Shown: positions 1 to 9,200, counted from the first letter of the stretch. The stretch: DNA of 10,938 nucleotides from an uncultured Mycoplasmatota bacterium (GCA_900552975.1 UWSL01000044.1:1-10938); one strand, 5' to 3'. Notes: generated by a model from the letters alone, not told the origin. Translations and numbers: made by a program.

Positions 1-50
1 GATCCAGGACACAAAGATCCCAACCACGAGGAGGAAAAAAGAACAGTAAA
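1..50. other. Window edge with atypical composition; upstream gene end unresolved
   Basis: About 44% of these 50 bases are G or C, far above the strongly AT-rich remainder, and the reading includes CCC, CAC and CGA codons that are rare downstream. All three forward frames are open from the edge. Frame 2 stops at TAA 47-49, frame 1 stops at TAA 67-69, and frame 3 runs straight into the ABC gene at 51. Any of these could be the tail of a preceding gene, but none gives a peptide I recognise. It may equally be assembly noise at a contig end. A purine-rich GAGGAGGA lies at 28-35. Confidence 0.3.
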
Positions 51-1796
51 ATGGGAAAAAGTAAAGTAAAAATAATAGGAATAATATTTTCGTTAATATT
101 AGTTGTTTTTCAAGTATGGTTAGATTTAAAAATGCCGGACTACATGAGTGCTATTACGAAACTTGTTCAAACCGAAGGTAGTTTAATGAGTGATATAATT
201 ACGCAAGGTGTTTATATGTTACTTTGTGCAGCTGGTTCGTTGGTAGCTTCAATTATAGTTTGTTATTTAGCAGCGAATATAGCTTCAAGTTTTGCAACAA
301 CGATTAGAAAGAAACTATTTAGAAAAATTCAAGAGTATGGAACAGAAGAAATTAAGAAGTTTTCAACTAGTAGTTTAATTACAAGAACAACTAATGATAT
401 AACACAAGTTGATATGATTATTGGACTTGGATTACAAATGTTAGTGAAAGCACCAATAATGGCCGTATGGGCTATTGCTAAGATATTAAATAAAGGCTTA
501 GAATGGAGTGTTTTAACTGGTTGTTGTGTTGGTGTTTTATTGTTAACTGTTTCTATTATTTTAATTATTGTTTTACCAAGATTTGAAAAAGTACAAAAAT
601 TAATAGATAGAATAAATGCTTTGACACGCGAAAATTTAACTGGTATTAGAGTTATTAGGGCTTTTAATGCAGAAAAATTTCAGTCTGGTCGTTTTGAAGA
701 AGCTAATAAGGCACTTACAAATCAACAATTATTTAACCAAAGGGTATTTTCAGTAATGAGTCCTGTTATGAATTTGGTTATGCATGGTCTAACTTTGGGA
801 ATTTATATTATAGGATCTTTCTTAATTATGAAAGCAGGTATGGTTCAAAAAATTACATTGTTTAGTAATATGGTTGTTTTCTCAAGTTATGGAATGCAAG
901 TAATTATGTCATTTTTGATGTTAGCAATGATTTTTATGATGGTGCCAAGAGCCCAGATATCTGCTCGTCGTATTAATGAAGTCTTGGATGCTGAAGTTTC
1001 GATTGTTGAAGGTGACTTTGATGGTGAAACAAAAGAAGTAGGAACAATTGAATTTAAAAATGTTTCGTTTAAATACCCTGATGCTGATGAATACTTATTA
1101 AAAGATATTTCATTTAAAGTAAAGAAGGGTGAAACTATTGCATTTATTGGTTCAACCGGAAGTGGTAAATCAAGCTTAATTAATTTAATTCCGCGTTTTT
1201 ATGATGCAACTGATGGTGAAGTTTTAGTAGATGGTGTAAATGTTAAAGAATATAAACAAGAAGCTCTAAATAATAAAATTGGTTATGTTCCTCAAAAAGC
1301 TGTAATGTTTACTGGAACAGTTGCTTCTAATGTTTCATATGGTGATAATGGCAAGAAAAAAGCTGATATGGATGAAATAAAAGAAGCAATAAGAGTTGCA
1401 CAGGGAACAGACTTTGTAACGAAAATGGAAGGTGATTATGAAGCTCATATTGCTAGAGGAGGAACAAATGTTTCTGGAGGTCAAAAGCAAAGATTAGCAA
1501 TAGCTCGTGCTATAGCAAGAAATCCTGAAATATATATTTTTGACGATTCTTTTTCTGCACTTGATTATAAAACAGATGCTGTTTTGAGAAAAGAATTAAA
1601 GAAACATACGAAGGATGCTACAAGTGTCATAGTAGCACAAAGAATTGGAACAATTATGAATGCTGATAAAATAATTGTTTTAGATAAAGGTTTATGTGTT
1701 GGAATTGGAACGCATAAAGAATTGTTAAAAAATTGTTCTGTGTATAAGGAGATTGCTTTATCACAGTTAAGTGAGGAGGAATTGAAAGATGCCTAG
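51..1796 (+). CDS. ABC exporter half-transporter, degenerate-site subunit (permease fused to ATPase)
   Basis: This is one half of a heterodimeric type IV ABC exporter that would use ATP to move a substrate, likely lipophilic or drug-like, across the cytoplasmic membrane. The N-terminal half (about residues 8-305) holds six membrane helices. The C-terminal ATPase has Walker A GSTGSGKSS (367-375), Q-loop Q415, an intact VSGGQ signature (474-478) and Walker B ending D498. The catalytic Glu position is Asp (D499) and the switch His is Gln (Q530). This pattern is known for the TM287/BmrC/LmrC type of subunit, where the ATP site is non-hydrolysing. It overlaps the partner gene by 8 bp, indicating coupled translation. 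The start is uncertain: the nearest good ribosome site is 15 bases away, and relatives usually have several extra residues before the first helix. The family assignment is secure; the substrate is unknown. Confidence 0.92.
   Translation: MGKSKVKIIGIIFSLILVVFQVWLDLKMPDYMSAITKLVQTEGSLMSDIITQGVYMLLCAAGSLVASIIVCYLAANIASSFATTIRKKLFRKIQEYGTEEIKKFSTSSLITRTTNDITQVDMIIGLGLQMLVKAPIMAVWAIAKILNKGLEWSVLTGCCVGVLLLTVSIILIIVLPRFEKVQKLIDRINALTRENLTGIRVIRAFNAEKFQSGRFEEANKALTNQQLFNQRVFSVMSPVMNLVMHGLTLGIYIIGSFLIMKAGMVQKITLFSNMVVFSSYGMQVIMSFLMLAMIFMMVPRAQISARRINEVLDAEVSIVEGDFDGETKEVGTIEFKNVSFKYPDADEYLLKDISFKVKKGETIAFIGSTGSGKSSLINLIPRFYDATDGEVLVDGVNVKEYKQEALNNKIGYVPQKAVMFTGTVASNVSYGDNGKKKADMDEIKEAIRVAQGTDFVTKMEGDYEAHIARGGTNVSGGQKQRLAIARAIARNPEIYIFDDSFSALDYKTDAVLRKELKKHTKDATSVIVAQRIGTIMNADKIIVLDKGLCVGIGTHKELLKNCSVYKEIALSQLSEEELKDA
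1773..1780 (+). promoter_or_regulatory. Ribosome binding site of second ABC gene, inside first gene
   Basis: GAGGAGGA lies 8 bases before the ATG at 1789 and inside the last codons of the preceding gene, whose TAG is at 1794-1796. The near-ideal match and spacing fix the start of the second gene and point to coupled production of the two subunits. Confidence 0.85.
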
Positions 1797-3951
1797 ACCA
1801 GGAGGACCTCGAGTACAAGAAAAATCAAAAGATTTTTTCGGCTCAATGAAAAGACTTTTAAAAAATTTAAATCCTTGGAAATATTTTTTAGGAATTGCTT
1901 TGGTATTAGCAATGGTAAGCTCTATTTTGGCATTAATTGCTCCAAATAAATTATCTGATTTTGCAGATTTAATTGGAGATGGTTTAGTTCCTAAAACAGA
2001 AAAATTTACAGAAATAAATCAAGCAATTTATAGTAATTTAACCGAAGAAAAAATTCAAGTGAAAATGGGAAAGATGGTTCTTTCTTCAAGTATAAGTCCT
2101 AAAGATCAAAATGAATTTAAAGAGATTATGGTGAAGATGTCAAACTCATCTTCAGAAGAAAAAACTAAATTATTTGCATCAATTCCAAAGAGTATATTAA
2201 CTTATTTATTAGAAGATGTTAAAGTTGATGGTGTAACAATTAGTGTTGATGATCAATTAGCGATGCTTGATTTGGTTTCAGAGATGGGTGATGAAACTGG
2301 AACTGATAAAGCACTAGAATTAATGGATAAGTTACCTAAATCTGTTTATAAAATAATCGAGCCAGAAATGAATATGACTAAAATTAAGAGATTATCTATT
2401 TTAATGGCAATGATATATATCATTAGTGCTTTATTTTCATTTATTCAGTCTTTTATAATGTCAACGATATCTAATAGATTTGCTCAAAAACTTAGAACGA
2501 GTATTACGACTAAAATTAATAAATTGCCACTACGTTATTTTGATACACATGAAACAGGGGATGTTTTATCAAGAGTTACTAATGATGTTGATACAATATC
2601 ACAAAACTTAAATAATAGTTTAGCTACTTTAGTATCAAGTTTAACTTTGTTTGTTGGTTCAATTATTATGATGTTTGTCACAAATGCAACAATGGCAATA
2701 ACTGCAATTTTAGCAAGTGTAATTGGGTTTGCTCTAATGTTTGTGATACTTGGAAAATCACAAAAATACTTTGCTAAGAATCAAGAAGCTTTAGGTGATC
2801 TTAATGGTTATATTGAAGAAATTTATTCAGGACATAATGTCGTAAAAGCTTATAATGGTTCTAAAGAAGCTATTGAAAAATTTGATAATCTTAATAATGA
2901 ATTGTTTGAAGCAAAAAGAAAAAGTATTTTCTTATCTGGAACAATGCAACCTATAATGGGCTTTGTTGGTAATTTAGGTTATGTAGCAGTTTGTATTGTT
3001 GGAGCTTTATTAGCGATGAATGGGCATATAACATTTGGTGTTATTGTTGCTTTTATGATATATGTTAGACTATTTACTAATCCATTATCACAAATAGCAC
3101 AAGCTATGACGAGCTTGCAATCAACAGCAGCAGCATCAGAAAGAGTATTTGAATTCTTAGATGAAAGAGAAATGAGTAACCAAGAGAATATTAGTAAACG
3201 TTTAAGTCCAGGTAAAGTAAAAGGTAATATTAGCTTTAAACATGTTAAATTTGGTTATGATAAAAAAAGAACAATTATTAAAGACTTTAGTGTTGATGTA
3301 AAACCAGGTCAAAAGGTAGCAATCGTCGGACCAACAGGAGCTGGTAAAACAACAATGGTTAATTTATTGATGAAGTTTTATGAAATAAATGATGGTGATA
3401 TTATAATAGATGGTGTTTCTACTAAAGAATTATCACGTGAAAATATTCATGAATTATTCTGTATGGTATTACAAGATACTTGGTTATTTGAAGGTAATGT
3501 TAGAGATAATATTAAATTTAATAAGAAAAATATTACGGATCGTGAAATTTGGGAGGCTTTACGAACAGTAGGAGTTGATCATTTTGTTAGTACTTTACCA
3601 GGTGGTTTGGATGCTAAAATAGGTGATACAGACACTGTTAGTCAAGGTCAAAAGCAATTGTTTACGATAGCACGTGGTATGCTAGAAGACGCACCATTCT
3701 TAATTTTAGATGAAGCAACAAGTAATGTTGATACTCGTACTGAAGAGTTAGTTCAAAAAGCAATGGATAAATTAACAATTGGTCGAACTTCATTTATTAT
3801 TGCTCATAGGTTATCAACAATTAAAAATGCTGATTTAATTTTAGTAATGAATGAAGGAAATATTATAGAACAAGGAACTCATGATGAATTGATGAAAAAA
3901 GGTGGCTTTTATGAGAAACTTTATAATAGTCAATTTGAAAAGGTCAGTTAA
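1789..3951 (+). CDS. ABC exporter half-transporter, catalytic subunit with extracytoplasmic insertion
   Basis: This is the partner half-transporter of the heterodimer. The short Pro/Gly-rich start (MPRPGGPR) followed by EKSKDFFGSMKRLL matches the N-terminus typical of second subunits in such pairs. TM1 spans about 32-54, TM2 about 202-228, and further helices lie near 275-320 and 384-430. The ATPase has Walker A GPTGAGKTT (514-522), Q-loop Q562, Walker B D641 with catalytic E642 intact, and switch H673. The signature is VSQGQ (617-621), with Gln replacing the first Gly. The intact Walker motifs would pair with the partner's normal signature to form the hydrolysing site. At 720 residues it is about 130-150 longer than a usual half-exporter. 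The excess is a hydrophilic segment (about 55-200) between TM1 and TM2, predicted to lie outside the cell. The stop codon lies within the terminator stem. Confidence 0.93.
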   Translation: MPRPGGPRVQEKSKDFFGSMKRLLKNLNPWKYFLGIALVLAMVSSILALIAPNKLSDFADLIGDGLVPKTEKFTEINQAIYSNLTEEKIQVKMGKMVLSSSISPKDQNEFKEIMVKMSNSSSEEKTKLFASIPKSILTYLLEDVKVDGVTISVDDQLAMLDLVSEMGDETGTDKALELMDKLPKSVYKIIEPEMNMTKIKRLSILMAMIYIISALFSFIQSFIMSTISNRFAQKLRTSITTKINKLPLRYFDTHETGDVLSRVTNDVDTISQNLNNSLATLVSSLTLFVGSIIMMFVTNATMAITAILASVIGFALMFVILGKSQKYFAKNQEALGDLNGYIEEIYSGHNVVKAYNGSKEAIEKFDNLNNELFEAKRKSIFLSGTMQPIMGFVGNLGYVAVCIVGALLAMNGHITFGVIVAFMIYVRLFTNPLSQIAQAMTSLQSTAAASERVFEFLDEREMSNQENISKRLSPGKVKGNISFKHVKFGYDKKRTIIKDFSVDVKPGQKVAIVGPTGAGKTTMVNLLMKFYEINDGDIIIDGVSTKELSRENIHELFCMVLQDTWLFEGNVRDNIKFNKKNITDREIWEALRTVGVDHFVSTLPGGLDAKIGDTDTVSQGQKQLFTIARGMLEDAPFLILDEATSNVDTRTEELVQKAMDKLTIGRTSFIIAHRLSTIKNADLILVMNEGNIIEQGTHDELMKKGGFYEKLYNSQFEKVS

Positions 3952-3974
3952 AGATAGTGAATACTATCTTTTTT
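3950..3974 (+). terminator. Intrinsic terminator of the ABC exporter operon
   Basis: A perfect 9-bp stem pairs AAAGATAGT (3950-3958) with ACTATCTTT (3963-3971) around a GAAT loop. The run of six T ends at 3974. The stem starts within the TAA stop of the second ABC gene, so there is no 3' untranslated spacer. Confidence 0.85.
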
Positions 3975-4082
3975 GATTGTTTAAAGTTAAAAAAATATGA
4001 AATTAGGTAAATTTGAAATAATTGTATTTTAAAGTGTATGAGTAGTTAAACTTTGTCTTTTATTTTATAAAGAATCAAAATA

Positions 4083-4091
4083 TGTTATAAT
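4083..4091 (+). promoter_or_regulatory. Extended -10 promoter of the DUF2207-type gene
   Basis: TGTTATAAT is a perfect TATAAT hexamer (4086-4091) with the upstream TG of an extended -10. The position where a -35 box would fall (about 4063-4068, TTTTAT) is poor, which is common for extended -10 promoters. Transcription would start near 4098, leaving about 20 bases before the ATG at 4119. The rest of the gap from 3975 shows no other clear signal. Confidence 0.65.
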
Positions 4092-4118
4092 GATAATAAT
4101 AGACGAGTGGGAACTGAT

Positions 4119-6212
4119 ATGAAGATAAAAAGGATGCTAATTATTGCTATTTGTATTTTATTATTTCCTTTAGTTGTCTTAGCTGTTGAAGGAAATAGTG
4201 GAGTAGTTTCAACTAATAATAGAGTTGGAGAATTTTCAATTGGAAAAATGACTTTTTCTAATTTGAGTTTTACGACGTTTGTTAATTATAATAATACTGT
4301 TTATGGTGGGTATGAAATAAATGGAATTCTACACAATTATTATGCTAAAGATGTAGAAGTAGAAACTACATTAACTTTATATGATATTAATAAAGATATT
4401 TTAGAAACAATAGATAATAAAGAAGAAGTACTTGCTAATAATGACTTTTATTATAATGTTGGAAATGAAATAAATCCAACAATAAAAAAATATTCTATAG
4501 ATAGTGTTAAATATTATAATGTTACAATAAAAATTTTGACGGATGTTAGTGAAAAGAAAGAAAAGAAAAATAATAATAATTATGAAATTGAAGAATTTAA
4601 AACGACTATACTAGTTAATAAAGATAATAAAATTAATTATGATGAAAATATATCAGTTAAATTTAAAAATGATATGCCTTATTTTTATAGAAAAATATTT
4701 GTTAATAATAAAGTTTTATATTATAACAATCAATTAGCTAGATTAAGTGGAATATCCAGCAGTGAAAAGATAACGACTACTTTAGAAAAAGGCTATAAAG
4801 TATTAAAATTATCTAATGATACTAGTTATATTGATATGAAGAACTTTAATATTAAATATACTTATGATCTAGGTGATGATTTTAATAGAAGAAAGGACAA
4901 GCTATATATTAATATTATAGTTAATACCTTTGATATAGTAATAAATAAAATAAATTTTGAAATACAGTTACCTGAAGACTTAGAAAATGAAAATATTAAA
5001 TTTGTTTCTTTGAAAAATGATATTACTAAAAAAGTAAGTTATCAAGTTATAGGTAATAAAATTATTGGCAGTATAGGTAGCTTGAATGAAAATGAAAATT
5101 TGAGTTTGCTGATAGATTTAAAAGATGGATATTTTAATAAGAGTAGTACTATATATGATAAGTCTATGTTACTATTGATTTTTGGTCCGAGCATAGGAAT
5201 GATAATAGCATTATTATTAACTTTGTTATTATTAAGAATTAAAAAAATTAATAAAAGAGTTAAATTAGATAAAATAATGAAATTAAATTCATTAAAAATA
5301 AGTTATATTTATAATGAAAAGATAAGTAATAAAGATGTAACTTGTTTATTATTAGAACTTGCCAATGAAGGCTATTTAAAAATAAAAGAAATAAAAGATG
5401 ATTCTTTTGAAATTATTAATGTAAAAAAATATGATGGTAACGATGAAATAAAAAGAATTTTATTGGATAGTTTATTTAAAAATGATAAAAAAATAACAGA
5501 ACTGCAATTACATGAAGATAATGAAGATATTACTGAAACGATAAATAAATATGTTGTAGAATTTTGGTCTTCAATACGTAACAATTATTTTAACAAGTAT
5601 ATTTATTTACTTATTTTGGCAATTATTATTTTTGCAATTATAAATTTTAAACCACTATTAATGTATGATGAAGATATGATATTTGTTGGAAGTATTTTGG
5701 GAGTGGTATGTTTAATTGCTTTTATTGTAGTTTTATTTAGTAAATATAAAACAATCGAGAAGTCTTTAGCTATATTATGTATAAATATTTTCTTTATTGG
5801 TGATTTGTATATCTATGTTGGTCCAGCTATTTTGATTCATCCACTTTATTTTGTCTGTTATATAATAGGTGTAATTGACGTAGCAACATTATTATATTTA
5901 TATAAAATTGTACCAAAAAGAACTTTTAAGGCTGATATAGAAATGGCAAACATTAGACGTTTTAAATTAAAATTAGAAAAAAATAATTTGGTGACATTAA
6001 ATAAAGCTTTTAAAGTAGATGATTGTTATATGATGGTTTGGCCATATGCTAATGTGTTAGGAATTTCATCTAATTATGCAAAAAAAATAGATGAATCGAC
6101 AGTCTTACCAAAATGGTTTGACTTTGCTGATATAAATTCACAAAATTTTAATAATAAGTTAGATGACATAGTATCAAGAATTACTTATGCATTGTCTAAA
6201 TACGATAAATAA
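4119..6212 (+). CDS. DUF2207-type predicted membrane protein with extracytoplasmic N-terminal domain
   Basis: The 697-residue protein begins with a basic start and a hydrophobic stretch with a plausible cleavage after VLA (residue 22). An extracytoplasmic domain of about 320 residues follows, then TM at about 348-373 and a cytoplasmic part. That part contains the segment around 393-425 with LLLELANEGYL, the hallmark helix-turn-helix-like region of DUF2207 proteins. More helices lie near 489-507, 518-540 and 547-600. A C-terminal cytoplasmic tail follows, with YMMVWPYANVLGI near 637-649, another conserved block of the family. The function of DUF2207 is not known. I chose ATG 4119 over the in-frame GTG at 4107 because the predicted transcript would start near 4098, and the GTGGGA there can serve as a weak ribosome site. 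It stands alone, with its own promoter and terminator. The protein is rich in Asn, Ile and Lys, as expected from the AT-rich DNA. Confidence 0.8.
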   Translation: MKIKRMLIIAICILLFPLVVLAVEGNSGVVSTNNRVGEFSIGKMTFSNLSFTTFVNYNNTVYGGYEINGILHNYYAKDVEVETTLTLYDINKDILETIDNKEEVLANNDFYYNVGNEINPTIKKYSIDSVKYYNVTIKILTDVSEKKEKKNNNNYEIEEFKTTILVNKDNKINYDENISVKFKNDMPYFYRKIFVNNKVLYYNNQLARLSGISSSEKITTTLEKGYKVLKLSNDTSYIDMKNFNIKYTYDLGDDFNRRKDKLYINIIVNTFDIVINKINFEIQLPEDLENENIKFVSLKNDITKKVSYQVIGNKIIGSIGSLNENENLSLLIDLKDGYFNKSSTIYDKSMLLLIFGPSIGMIIALLLTLLLLRIKKINKRVKLDKIMKLNSLKISYIYNEKISNKDVTCLLLELANEGYLKIKEIKDDSFEIINVKKYDGNDEIKRILLDSLFKNDKKITELQLHEDNEDITETINKYVVEFWSSIRNNYFNKYIYLLILAIIIFAIINFKPLLMYDEDMIFVGSILGVVCLIAFIVVLFSKYKTIEKSLAILCINIFFIGDLYIYVGPAILIHPLYFVCYIIGVIDVATLLYLYKIVPKRTFKADIEMANIRRFKLKLEKNNLVTLNKAFKVDDCYMMVWPYANVLGISSNYAKKIDESTVLPKWFDFADINSQNFNNKLDDIVSRITYALSKYDK

Positions 6213-6220
6213 TTATAAGA

Positions 6221-6250
6221 AAAACAGAGGAGTCTGTTTTCTTTTTATTT
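6221..6250 (+). terminator. Intrinsic terminator of the DUF2207-type gene
   Basis: An 8-bp perfect stem pairs AAAACAGA (6221-6228) with TCTGTTTT (6233-6240) around a GGAG loop, followed by CTTTTTATTT. It begins 8 bases after the stop codon at 6210-6212. The stem is AT-rich and therefore only moderately stable. Confidence 0.7.
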
Positions 6251-6271
6251 TATGTGATAAAATTATAATAG
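6251..6271 (+). promoter_or_regulatory. Putative promoter of the HD-domain operon with very short leader
   Basis: Two overlapping -10 candidates sit here. One is TGTGATAAA (6253-6261) or TAAAAT (6258-6263); the other is a perfect TATAAT at 6264-6269. The first group would start transcription near 6268-6270, just including AGGTGA (6270-6275) as the ribosome site. The second would start near 6276 and give a nearly leaderless message. No convincing -35 box exists, since that position falls in the preceding terminator. The layout resembles 4081-4102, which also has TATGT followed by ATAA and then ATAATAG. Confidence 0.4.
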
Positions 6272-6279
6272 GTGATACT

Positions 6280-9200
6280 ATGGATCTTGAAGTAATAAAA
6301 AATAAAATAGATGATAATACAGAAAAGTTAACTTATGAAGATTTAGTTGGCTTTGGTCAAAATAATTTACAAATATTTATAGATAAATATGATGGGGAAG
6401 TAATAGATAAATTAGCTGAAATTGTTAAAGATAATGATATGAAATTGTTTTTTAAGTGTGCCATGAAGCATTTTTATCTTTTTGATTTATTAACTAGTGA
6501 TGAATTAATTAAAGAAGATAGTTTGTTAAAAAAAGTTATTCCTTTGTATCCTGAAATTATAAAAAAGTTTTCTGATGGTTTGTTTAATACGTATAGTCAA
6601 GAAATATTAAATGCTTTGAAAAATCAACCTACTTTACTTGAATATTGTCCTATAGATTTTATGAAATTAAATGAAAAGGATATAATAATGATTGTAGAGC
6701 GTCAATCTAAAATAATTGGTTGGGTACCTAATGAAATTTTAGTAAAATATCCTAAAAAAATAGCATTATTTGTTAAACGTAAACCTGAATTATTAAAATA
6801 TCTAAGTAAAGACGTTCAAAAAGCTTGTATTGATGAACTAGTACCTGTTATTTTAAATGATCCAATTATTTTTGATTATCTAGATAGTGAATTGAAAAAT
6901 GAAAATTTATTTAAAACTTGTTTGTTAAATTTAAATTTAGATTTGAATGAAAAACAAATAGCTTTAGCTTTTTCTTTAACTATAGATAATGATAATTTTT
7001 TACATGACTTTTCTAGTTGGATGATTGATGATAATTTAGTAGAGTTTATTGGAATAGATAAAATTAAATATTTAATTAAACAGAAAGAAGTTAATGAAAA
7101 ATTAACACTAATTTATCAAGAAAAAGAAAAATTTGAATGTTTATCTATGATGTTATCTTTTTATAAAGACTCTCCTTGTTTGATAGAAAAAATATTATTG
7201 CTAATAAATGCTTTAATTAATGATATAAATTTTGTTGAAGTTAGAGAAAATGATGGTGTAAATAATAAAAAACTAGCAGATGAAGTATTGATAAGAAATT
7301 TTTCTATGGTTGTAACTCAAAATAGAGATAAACTAGAGTTAGTTGATATAAAGAGAATGATTTATTTGTATTTAAAAAAAGATGGTATTATTTGTTGTGA
7401 TAATTTTGATGACTTTAAAAATTTAGATAATATTCGTCAACAAAAAATGAATGAATTATTGAAAGACAAGTATTTAACCATTAAAGAAGCTAAAAATATT
7501 ATATATGAGTTTAATTATGGATTTAGTTATACTGAAGTAATTAATCTGTTAAAAAAATATGCATATGATTTAGATAAATTACTAAAGAGTTATAATAAGA
7601 AAAAGTTATCGCTTGCAGAACTTGAAGAAAAACAAATTCTATTTGATTTAAGTAAAATGTTGGAATTAAGTAAGATTCATGATAGAGAAGTTTTAAAAGA
7701 AGAGATGAATTTAGCTTTAATAAATTATAAAGGAGAATCTAAAATATATGATAGATTTTTATATTTTGAAGAAAAATTAAAGAGTTTTTATAATCGAAGA
7801 ACTGTTAATGAACTTAATGAAACAATAGTGTATGATAATGTATGTACTCTAAATTATGAAGATTTGGTTGAGGCAAATTATAGAAAAAAAAGATATTTAG
7901 GTCAAAAGGTATTAATAAAAAATGTTTCGATTAAAAATAATTTTAAAATGTTGCTTCATGTTGTTGATAGTAATAAAAATAACTTGGTTAAAAAATATTT
8001 GATGGGAGTAAAAGAGCAATTAGAAAATCAAAATGAGAATAATATAGTATGTTCTTTAATTGGAAATAATTTCTTTGGATTAAATTCATTATATTATAAA
8101 GATGGTAAGAGAAAAGTTATACTAAGGTATAGTGATTTATCTCTAGATTCGATAATTACACAGGCACTTACTGATTTAAATTCTTCTAATCGATTAAATT
8201 ATTTAAAAATTTTTAATGAAGAAGAATATTTCCTTCCGAATAATGTACTCGATATTACTCGAAATATATCAAATGGTTATGTAATAAATTTATCGTCTGT
8301 CAATAAGCAGATTAAACCAATTTCTTTAGTAACTTTTGAGACAATAGATTCTTATTTATTAGAAGCAGCGATTGATTTAAACTTACCGATAGAAATTATA
8401 GATCGCCGTCAGTTAGTTGCTAAACAAATTGAACAAATAGAATGTTTATTTAATAAATATATGAATTATTTAAATCAAAAAACAATGTATTATGATACTT
8501 TGGAAACAGTCAAAACAGCTGAAGAAGATTGTTTTGGAAGATTATTGAAATTATTTAGTAGTTTAAGAATTAGTTTGAAAAATAGTGATTTAAGAAATGA
8601 ATTGTTAAAAAATAATGGTTTTGGTTTGAATGAAAAATCTTTAATGCAGTATATTAATAGTATTTTTGCTGAAATAAACGGAATGATTTTAACAAACGCT
8701 GAAAAAGCCTTAAATGATTTAACAAAGATTAAAGAAGAAATACAGAAAGAATATGAAATAGTTAATAAATCGAATGCTTTTTCTAAGGATAAAAAAATAT
8801 TATCTTTTGATTTGAAAAATACTTATCGTCAAATTGATAAATTGGAAAGAAAATTAGGAGTAAATATTACAAATGAAAAGTTTAAAGTAAAAATATTTCA
8901 AGATTTAAATGAAGGTTTAGGTTTGTATAACAAAAATTATAATCATAATTGGTCTTTTTATGGAAAACAATTTGATTATGAAGATGTTTCATCCTTAATT
9001 GATCATGATAAGATCGATGAAGCATTACAATTAGTTTATCAAAATGGTCTTTATAGAGGTAAACTTAGTCATGATTCAAGTCATATAGAAAGATGTTGTA
9101 TATATGCTTCAATTTTAGCTAATTTATTATATCCAAATGATCAAGAAATTTTAAATTTATCAATTATGGCAGCAGCTTTTCATGATTCTGGAAGAATAGG

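Noticed and set aside
4107..4118. GTG start four codons before the chosen start of the DUF2207-type gene
   Set aside because: Transcription from the TATAAT at 4086-4091 would begin about 8 bases before it, leaving no ribosome site. Starting at ATG 4119 gives a normal signal peptide.
5372..5584. 70-residue open frame on the minus strand inside the DUF2207-type gene
   Set aside because: It lies fully within a well-supported gene, gives a low-complexity Ser/Leu/Ile-rich product and has no promoter or ribosome site of its own.
6187..6279. In-frame N-terminal extension of the HD protein from ATG 6187
   Set aside because: It would start inside the previous gene and be translated through that gene's terminator. 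It has no ribosome site, whereas ATG 6280 has AGGTGA at good spacing.
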